Translations under genes and position numbers: made by a program
Origin: Sinorhizobium fredii USDA 257
GTDB lineage: Bacteria; Pseudomonadota; Alphaproteobacteria; Rhizobiales; Rhizobiaceae
Assembly: GCF_000265205.3 (NCBI RefSeq)
Contig: NT_187164.1
Coordinates: 1-30,254 of the forward strand
DNA length: 30,254 nucleotides
Reading direction: 5' to 3'
The notes under the pieces: model-generated
Told to the model about the DNA's origin: nothing
The model's database searches: none
The model's input: only the letters and a program-made list of their open reading frames with translations
Part shown: in pieces, positions 24,888 to 30,254 of the stretch
Layout of the letters: every line of letters begins with the position of its first letter
Position numbering within the stretch: the stretch's first letter is position 1

Positions 24888-26182
24888 ATGGTCCAGTCTC
24901 TGCGGCTTGGTGCCGCCAACGAGACAGAAGATCAGAACGGCATGCGCCGTCTCAATCGCCTGCCGATCATCGTCGCCATCGTCATCGTTGCGCTGTTCGT
25001 CGGCGTCGTCGTCATCGGACTGGCATGGCGCGGTCTTCCGTTCAACCGCAACAATGATATCCACAGCGCATCGAATACCCCGGCAACGAATTTCGGCGAC
25101 CAGCTCAAGCGCGGCGTCACCGACGGTATCATCGGCGAGCCGGTGGAACGGGAAGCGTTTCAGCCGACGCCCGCCATGAAACAGAAGGTCGACAAGGAAC
25201 CGACTGTCGTCGACCGGCCTACGGAACCGGAAGAGCGACGCGCGCGGCTCGAAACGGAGGAAGAATGGAAGGCGCGCCTGAAGCGCGAGCAGGACGAACA
25301 AATTATCCGCGAGGTCCAGCGGCAGCGGATGGCCCGGCTGCAGGCACGAGCAACCGCTTTGGACTCGCCGTTGAAGGTGGATATTTCCGATGTCGAGAAA
25401 GTAGCCAGGAACGCCAGTGACACCGGTCAAAATCCCACGGCAGCAACCAACAATGCGTCGGACCTCTACGCCGCCGCCATGAAATCGGGGATCATGGGCG
25501 AGAACCTCGATCCGAACGCCCAGGCGTCGAAGGAGGATTTCTTCAACCAGGACATCAAGGATGTTGGCTACCTCCCAAATCGGGTCGTGCCGCAGATGTC
25601 GGTCTATGAGTTGAAGCGCGGCTCGGTCATTCCCGCCACCTTGATCACCGGCCTCAATTCCGACCTCCCGGGTCGCATCACAGCGCAGGTCAGCCAGAAT
25701 GTCTATGACAGCGCCACCGGCTACCGGTTGCTTATCCCGCAGGGCGCCAAACTGTTCGGGCGCTATGACTCAAAGGTCTCGTTTGGCCAGGAGCGCGTTC
25801 TCGTCGTCTGGACCGATCTCATTTTCCCAAATGGATCGACCCTGCAGATTGGCGGTATGCTGGCACGGACGCCGAGGGCTATGGTGGCTTCAAGGACAAG
25901 GTCGACCGGCATCTCTGGCGCACTTGGAGTTCGGCAGCGCTGATCGCGCTGATTGGGACCGGAATCGACATGTCGATGCCCGAGAGCTCGACGCTGGCGA
26001 CACAGGATACTGCCTCAGACGCCGTACGCCGAAACTTCGCTGAATCGTTCGGCCGGGTGGCTGAGCAGACCATATCGAAGAACCTGAACGTCCAGCCAAC
26101 AATCCGCATCCGACCCGGCTATAAGTTCAATGTCCTCGTTGACCAGGACATCATCTTTCCGTCCGCCTATCGTGACAATTAG
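24888..26182 (+). pseudogene. trbI: trbI (VirB10 family) with a one-base deletion
   Basis: The frame from ATG 24888 reads a normal TrbI for 324 residues: membrane segment PIIVAIVIVALFVGVVVIGL, proline/charged linker, then the VirB10 barrel domain (VPQMSVYELKRGSVIPATLI to LQIGGM). It then breaks at 25859/25860. Reading ATG-CTGGCACG as ATG-GCTGGCACG restores GTDAEGYGGFKDKVDRHLWR and runs to the stop at 26182 (IRPGYKFNVLVDQDIIFP), for about 431 residues, the family length. As written the protein loses the C-terminal third of the barrel that bridges both membranes. Either a real null mutation or a sequencing error. Confidence 0.92.
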
Positions 26183-27197
<1,015 letters not shown>

Positions 27198-27200
27198 GTT

Positions 27201-27524
27201 CTAGTTGTCATCGTCGAAAGGCACGTCGGGCACAAAGCCAAGCGCGTCCAGAATGTCCGATAGCTCCTCCTGTTGGGCCTCCGACCTCTTCTGGCGTGCA
27301 ACGTACTCATCCTGGAGCGTCTGGAGGACCGGACCGGAAATCGACGGATCGTCGCTTGCGCGCAACCACTCCTCGTAAACGGCCTGATCGGCCCAGAGGA
27401 GCCGGCGGTGTTCGCGAATCGCGGAAACTGCCAGTGCCTCAAGCTCTGACTTGGTCATGACACTGTAGCGCGCTTCTTTCTCCTTGCTTTCGTCGTTCAC
27501 CTCGGATGAGCCCATATCGTTCAT
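27201..27524 (-). CDS. traM: TraM-like antiactivator of TraR
   Basis: 107 residues from ATG 27524 (AGGGAG upstream). Motif-level match to TraM: MTKSELEALAVSAIREHRRLL, then Y..W, a spacer, SEAQQEELSDILDALGF and VPDVP at the end, an all-helical small protein. TraM binds TraR and stops it from activating transfer until signal and TraR are in excess. It is convergent with traR, with three bases between the stop codons, a natural place for it. The sequence is diverged from Ti TraM, so the call relies on pattern and context. Confidence 0.75.
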   Translation of the reverse strand: MNDMGSSEVNDESKEKEARYSVMTKSELEALAVSAIREHRRLLWADQAVYEEWLRASDDPSISGPVLQTLQDEYVARQKRSEAQQEELSDILDALGFVPDVPFDDDN

Positions 27525-27742
27525 CCGCTTCTCCCTGATTTGATTTCCTCACTGCCCAGCACCCAAGGTCGGCATTGTATCGGTCTAGCCGCTACAGCCA
27601 AATTCTCTGGGCTTGAGGCAAGGCAGTTGAATCTAAACTCGACATTTAAACAACTGCTTCGAGCCGACGGGCGTTCCGAGCCGCCGCGTTTACATACTTT
27701 AGTTGATAAACTTATGGTGTGTAAACGACGATCTTTCAGCGC
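27525..27742. promoter_or_regulatory. Shared upstream region of traM and the XRE gene, with a dyad
   Basis: The two genes diverge from this 0.2-kb spacer. A perfect 8-base inverted repeat, CGTTTACA (27687-27694) and TGTAAACG (27720-27727), brackets an AT-rich stretch 16-56 bases before the XRE start, in the position expected of an autoregulatory operator. I see no convincing -10 hexamer. The nearest good TTTACA could serve as a -35 for the XRE gene. Confidence 0.4.
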
Positions 27743-27976
27743 ATGGATATGCGCAAGCTGGTCGGCTCTAATTTCGCCCGCCTGCGTCGGGAGAAGGGCC
27801 TGACACAGGAAGAGGTCGAAGCTCGTTCCGGTTTCAGCCAACAATATCTGAGCAGCCTTGAGCGCGGGCGACGCAACCCTACCGTGATTACTCTTTATGA
27901 GCTGGCTCAAGCCTTGGGTGTTAGTCACGTCGAGTTGGTTACCCCGACTGATGAGACTCCGTTTGGCACGCGATGA
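27743..27976 (+). CDS. XRE-family helix-turn-helix regulator
   Basis: 77 residues, consisting of one Cro/C1-type HTH domain: GSNFARLRREKGLTQEEVE, then the recognition helix in GFSQQYLSSLERG, then NPTVITLYELAQALGV. The C-terminal tail is short, so it is likely a dimeric DNA-binding repressor with no other domain. It is common on rhizobial plasmids and chromosomes. The dyad upstream suggests autoregulation. Being divergent from traM, it may also affect the quorum switch, but that is speculation. The frame is intact. Confidence 0.9.
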   Translation: MDMRKLVGSNFARLRREKGLTQEEVEARSGFSQQYLSSLERGRRNPTVITLYELAQALGVSHVELVTPTDETPFGTR

Positions 27977-28109
27977 GGCGAATAATCCTACTGCAGGGTA
28001 AAATCGAGCGTATGCGCCGCTTACATCCCATTGATTTCGCGTGTTTGTGAACATTGAGGATTCTGCCAGAAGGTTTTCGGCAAGAGCTGGAGATTTGGGA
28101 TGGCGGATG

Positions 28110-28342
28110 GTGATGGTTGCAAGGCGTCCCATGCGAAGAGCCGTTTTGATGCGGCTGTTCTCACGCAGGGTCAGTTCCTCCGATAGAAGGATGTCGATTG
28201 CTTCCAGGGCTGAGAGTTCGCCATGCTCGAGGCGGCGGACCACGTGGTCGAGCGCCTCGAGAGCACGCGGCATCTTGAGGCCGACGAGATCGTGACGGAT
28301 GCGTTCGATCATCGACGGCATAGCATCAAGGGCGGCGCTCAT
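28110..28342 (-). pseudogene. istB: istB fragment of an IS21-family element
   Basis: The first 77 or so residues of the IstB helper ATPase (MIERIRHDLVGLKMPRALEA, ELSALEAIDILLSEELTLRE, RIKTALRMGRLATI) are recognisable from ATG 28342. Homology then stops before the Walker A motif, and the open frame continues by chance through unrelated DNA to 27521. Without the P-loop it cannot function. Confidence 0.8.
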
Positions 28343-28643
28343 CGGCGGGTCTCCCGAGCCATAGCCGTTGCAACAGCGTCATGACCATGCCGTCACGCGA
28401 GATTCGCCGCTCCAGCTTCAGGACCGATCGGAAACGGGCCAGGGGAAGTGGCCGTAGATGAGATCGCTCTTCGGCGAAAGCCTCATTGACGACGCGCAAG
28501 GTCGTGGCATGCACCCTGGGATTGGCGACGGTATCCAGCCAATGGCGCAGCTGCGCGTTCAGGTCATCAAGGTTGCGGAACGAGCGAGCCAGGAAGAAGT
28601 CTTCGCGTATGTAGCGGAATGGCCTCTCGACCTTGGCTTTCTT
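28326..28643 (-). pseudogene. istA: istA 3' fragment of the same IS21-family element
   Basis: From about 28643 the minus strand reads KKAKVERPFRYIREDFFLAR, RNLDDLNAQLRHWLDTVAN, then LRPLPLARFRSVLKLERRIS, the catalytic-E helix and following region of IstA. It then jumps from RDGMV to a short unrelated tail and a stop overlapping istB, so the last 100 or so IstA residues are deleted. The upstream side is cut by an in-frame TGA at the junction with a foreign segment. Confidence 0.8.
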
Positions 28644-28645
28644 TC

Positions 28646-28964
28646 AAGTCCAGGACTGCAGTTCGTACTGACACTCAAGCGCGTATAGAATTCGAGGTCA
28701 CGCACCCGTTCCATCCGTGGCGCGGCCAGCGCTTCGTGTTGTCGACACGCAAGCAGAACTGGGGCGAGGACCGCGTCATGTTCTACGACGCGGATGGGCG
28801 GCTTCGCTCTCTGCTTGCGTCATGGACGGACGTCGCTGCCCCCGATGTTTTCATTGAGATCGCGGCCGGTAGGTCGTTCGTGCGTCCAGATGATCTGGCA
28901 ACCCTGGCGGCATTGATCGAGCAAATCGAGCGCAGCCATGGCGGCTGAATGCGTGTCAGGCAAT
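28646..28964 (+). pseudogene. Foreign DUF5372-like gene fragment lodged in istA
   Basis: From about 28682 the plus strand reads RIEFEVTHPFHPWRGQRFVL, NWGEDRVMFYDADGRLRSL, SWTDVAAPD and AAGRSFVRPDDLATLAAL to the TGA at 28946-28948. From memory this is the DUF5372 family, small proteins often encoded beside mobile-element recombinases. No start codon or ribosome site precedes the homologous part, so the gene lacks its 5' end. It sits exactly between the two halves of istA. Confidence 0.6.
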
Positions 28965-29270
28965 TTATGCCGCTTTGGTGACAGCGGTATAGCCGCCGCT
29001 GTAGCCGCGCTCCTTCAGCTCGCGCAGAAGTCGTCGCGCCGTTAGCCCAGGATAGGCCGCCACGCGCTCCCGAAGATAAGCAGCGAATGGGTCTATCACC
29101 GTCGCGCGTGGTCTCCTTGGCCCATAGGCCGGCGCTTCCAGACCGCGATCGATATACTTGCGGACAGTCTTTCGGTCCGCGCCGGTCTGCCTGGCGATCG
29201 CCGACACCGATAAGCCTTGTCGATGCAAATCCAAGATCATCATCATCTCCCCGAGCTTGATCACCAACAT
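28965..29270 (-). pseudogene. istA: istA 5' fragment of the IS21-family element
   Basis: From ATG 29270 (GGAAGGGGG ribosome site) it reads MLVIKLGEMMMILDLHRQGL and the HTH SVSAIARQTGADRKTVRKYI, then YLRERVAAYPGLTARRLLRE and GYSGGYTAVTKA. A stop follows at the junction with the DUF5372-like segment. This is the DNA-binding N-terminus of IstA without its catalytic core. Confidence 0.85.
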
Positions 29271-29317
29271 CCCCCTTCCGACAATCGGAAGTAGTATCGG
29301 TGATGACATGCGACCAA

Positions 29318-29341
29318 TCTTCCGGGGCGCGCCCCGGAAGA
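29318..29341. repeat. 24-base perfect GC-rich palindrome in the istA leader
   Basis: The half-sequence TCTTCCGGGGCG is followed at once by its exact complement, with no loop. It lies between the terminal repeats and the istA start. It could form a cruciform or an mRNA hairpin that damps read-through transcription into istA, as found for other insertion sequences; this role is inferred. Confidence 0.55.
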
Positions 29342-29349
29342 CCGGTCAC

Positions 29350-29397
29350 GGCGCAAACTGGGGAAGATTCAAACGGCACATTTGGGGAGTATTGATC
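29350..29397. repeat. Two subterminal repeats of the IS21 end
   Basis: GGCGCAAACTGGGGAAGATT (29350-29369) and GGCACATTTGGGGAGTATT (29375-29393) match at most positions (GGC.CA...TGGGGA..ATT). Tandem IstA-binding repeats at the termini are typical for IS21 elements. Confidence 0.7.
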
Positions 29398-29436
29398 CGG
29401 TATCGATAACAATCTCGCGATCGGGCTGACGGATTG

Positions 29437-30254
29437 GGCACCGTAAAGTTAACCGACGGCTGAGGAAGATGTGCGTACATGGGCCATGTCAGAAGTTGCT
29501 CGTGATCCGCTTTATCGTCGCCACCGCTATCCCGCTGAGATCATTGCGCACGCGGTATGGCTCTACTTTCGCTTTCCGCTCAGCCTGCGCATGGTTGAGG
29601 ACATGCTGGCGTCCCGCGGCATCATCGTCACGCATCAGACCATTCGAAGCTGGGCGGAGAAATTCGGACGGCATTTCGCCCGGGAGATCAAGCGACGGTC
29701 AGCCGGCTGCCTGGGCGACAAATGGCATCTCGACGAATGTGTGGTGGCCATCAATGGCAAGAAGCAGTGGCTCTGGCGTGCCGTCGATCAGGACGGCTTC
29801 GTCCTCGAAGTGCTGGTGCAAAGCCGCCGAAATGCCAAGGCGGCAAAGCGCCTGATGCGCAAGTTGCTGAAGGCTCAAGGGCGGACACCACGGGTCATGA
29901 TCACCGACAAGCTCCGGTCCTATGATGCCGCCAGGCGCGACCTCATGCCCGGTGTCGAACACCGGTCGCACAAAGGCCTAAATAATCGAGCGGAAAATTC
30001 GCACCAGCCGACCCGACGACGCGAAAGGACCATGAAACGCTTCAAGTCGGCACGCCAGCTTCAGCGGTTCGTTTCCATCCATGATCCGATTGCCAACCTG
30101 TTCCACTTTCCCCGCAATACGCTGTCATCGGCTCAACATCAAGACCTGCGTAACGCCGCCATGCAAATCTGGAGCAAAATCGCGTGTGTCGCCGCAGCCT
30201 GACAGCCGTCCCCGCCAGCTATCGCTGCATCAATCCGCTGATAACTTTACAGTG
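29437..30254 (+). mobile_element. IS6-family element (last bases outside the window)
   Basis: The left terminal repeat starts GGCACCGTAAAGTTA at 29437-29451. The window ends in TAACTTTACAGTG (30242-30254), whose complement CACTGTAAAGTTA matches it, so the right end lies about two bases beyond the window. One transposase gene fills the element, with about 0.8 kb total length as usual for the family. It sits 25 bases from the IS21 terminus. Confidence 0.85.
29486..30202 (+). CDS. IS6-family DDE transposase
   Basis: 238 residues from ATG 29486 (MSEVARDPLYRRHRYP); the in-frame codon at 29471 adds five residues and is less typical. The HTH lies near residues 35-60 (LRMVEDMLASRGIIVTHQTI). The catalytic core shows D83 (KWHLDE), D141 (VMITDKLRSY) and E170 (NNRAENSHQPTRRRE). 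IS6 elements move by replicative cointegrate formation and often reshape plasmids. The frame appears complete, so the element may be active. Confidence 0.95.
   Translation: MSEVARDPLYRRHRYPAEIIAHAVWLYFRFPLSLRMVEDMLASRGIIVTHQTIRSWAEKFGRHFAREIKRRSAGCLGDKWHLDECVVAINGKKQWLWRAVDQDGFVLEVLVQSRRNAKAAKRLMRKLLKAQGRTPRVMITDKLRSYDAARRDLMPGVEHRSHKGLNNRAENSHQPTRRRERTMKRFKSARQLQRFVSIHDPIANLFHFPRNTLSSAQHQDLRNAAMQIWSKIACVAAA

Larger units (their letters stand above)
28110..29411 (-). mobile_element. Defective IS21-family element
   Basis: The istA 5' piece, a foreign segment, the istA 3' piece and the istB 5' piece are in order on the minus strand. The istA-side terminus is recognisable: reading inward from 29411 it starts TGTTATCGATACCGG and is followed by two imperfect direct repeats. 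The istB-side terminus is gone. It cannot transpose by itself. Confidence 0.75.

Noticed and set aside
27521..28100. Continuation of the istB frame to 273 codons
   Set aside because: IstB similarity ends near 28110; the rest runs antisense through the XRE gene and has no IstB motifs.

Overview
The window looks like part of a conjugative repABC plasmid from an alphaproteobacterium of the Rhizobiales (Rhizobium, Agrobacterium, Sinorhizobium or a close relative). The case rests on a complete repABC replication and partition cassette, a Ti-type traI-trb mating-pair-formation operon divergent from it, a traR/traM quorum-sensing pair behind trbI, high GC, and a dense load of insertion sequences. 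I assigned functions from remembered family features and visible motifs only; no database search was run.

Layout. 1-842 is the 5' part of an IS110-family element (copy A). 1231-4389 is a three-gene transposition module of the Tn552/Tn5053 kind (serine resolvase, DDE transposase, AAA+ ATPase in overlapping frames), followed at 4387-4541 by a tandem iteron array that marks its right end. 4610-5281 is a PD-(D/E)XK-like nuclease domain that appears to have lost its N-terminal part. 5282-10282 is largely decayed accessory DNA: an HTH-protein remnant, a frameshifted second serine recombinase, one intact cold-shock gene, a broken MNT-HEPN gene, a broken small Rmf/CrpP-like gene and an integrase scrap. 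10283-13913 is repC-repB-repA on the minus strand, with a ctRNA and its terminator between repB and repC, an AT-rich presumptive oriV inside repC, parS-like palindromes downstream of repC and at the 3' end of repA, and a strong repA promoter overlapped by a dyad operator.

14717-26182 reads traI, trbB, C, D, E, J, K, L, F, G, H, I on the plus strand, tightly packed and often overlapping. trbE is split by a second IS110 element (copy B, 17205-18544), essentially identical to copy A over the shared 842 bp and in the same orientation. trbI carries a one-base frameshift. Behind it lie traR (frameshifted at an A5 run) and, convergent to it, a TraM-like antiactivator. An XRE regulator, a gutted IS21 element carrying a foreign DUF5372-like segment, and an IS6-family element close the window.

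How it works together. RepABC would replicate and partition the plasmid. TraI makes an acyl-homoserine lactone, TraR would activate traI-trb (and probably rep) from the divergent promoter region, TraM would hold TraR in check, and the Trb proteins would build the mating pore. As written, trbE, trbI and traR are all broken, so this copy is predicted to be silent for conjugation while still replicating. The two direct IS110 copies bracket the replicon. The most notable leads are the possible guide RNA of the IS110 element, an unusual tra-box-like palindrome upstream of traI, the slippery heptamer exactly at the traR break, the set of parS-like sites, and the nuclease fragment beside the transposon end.
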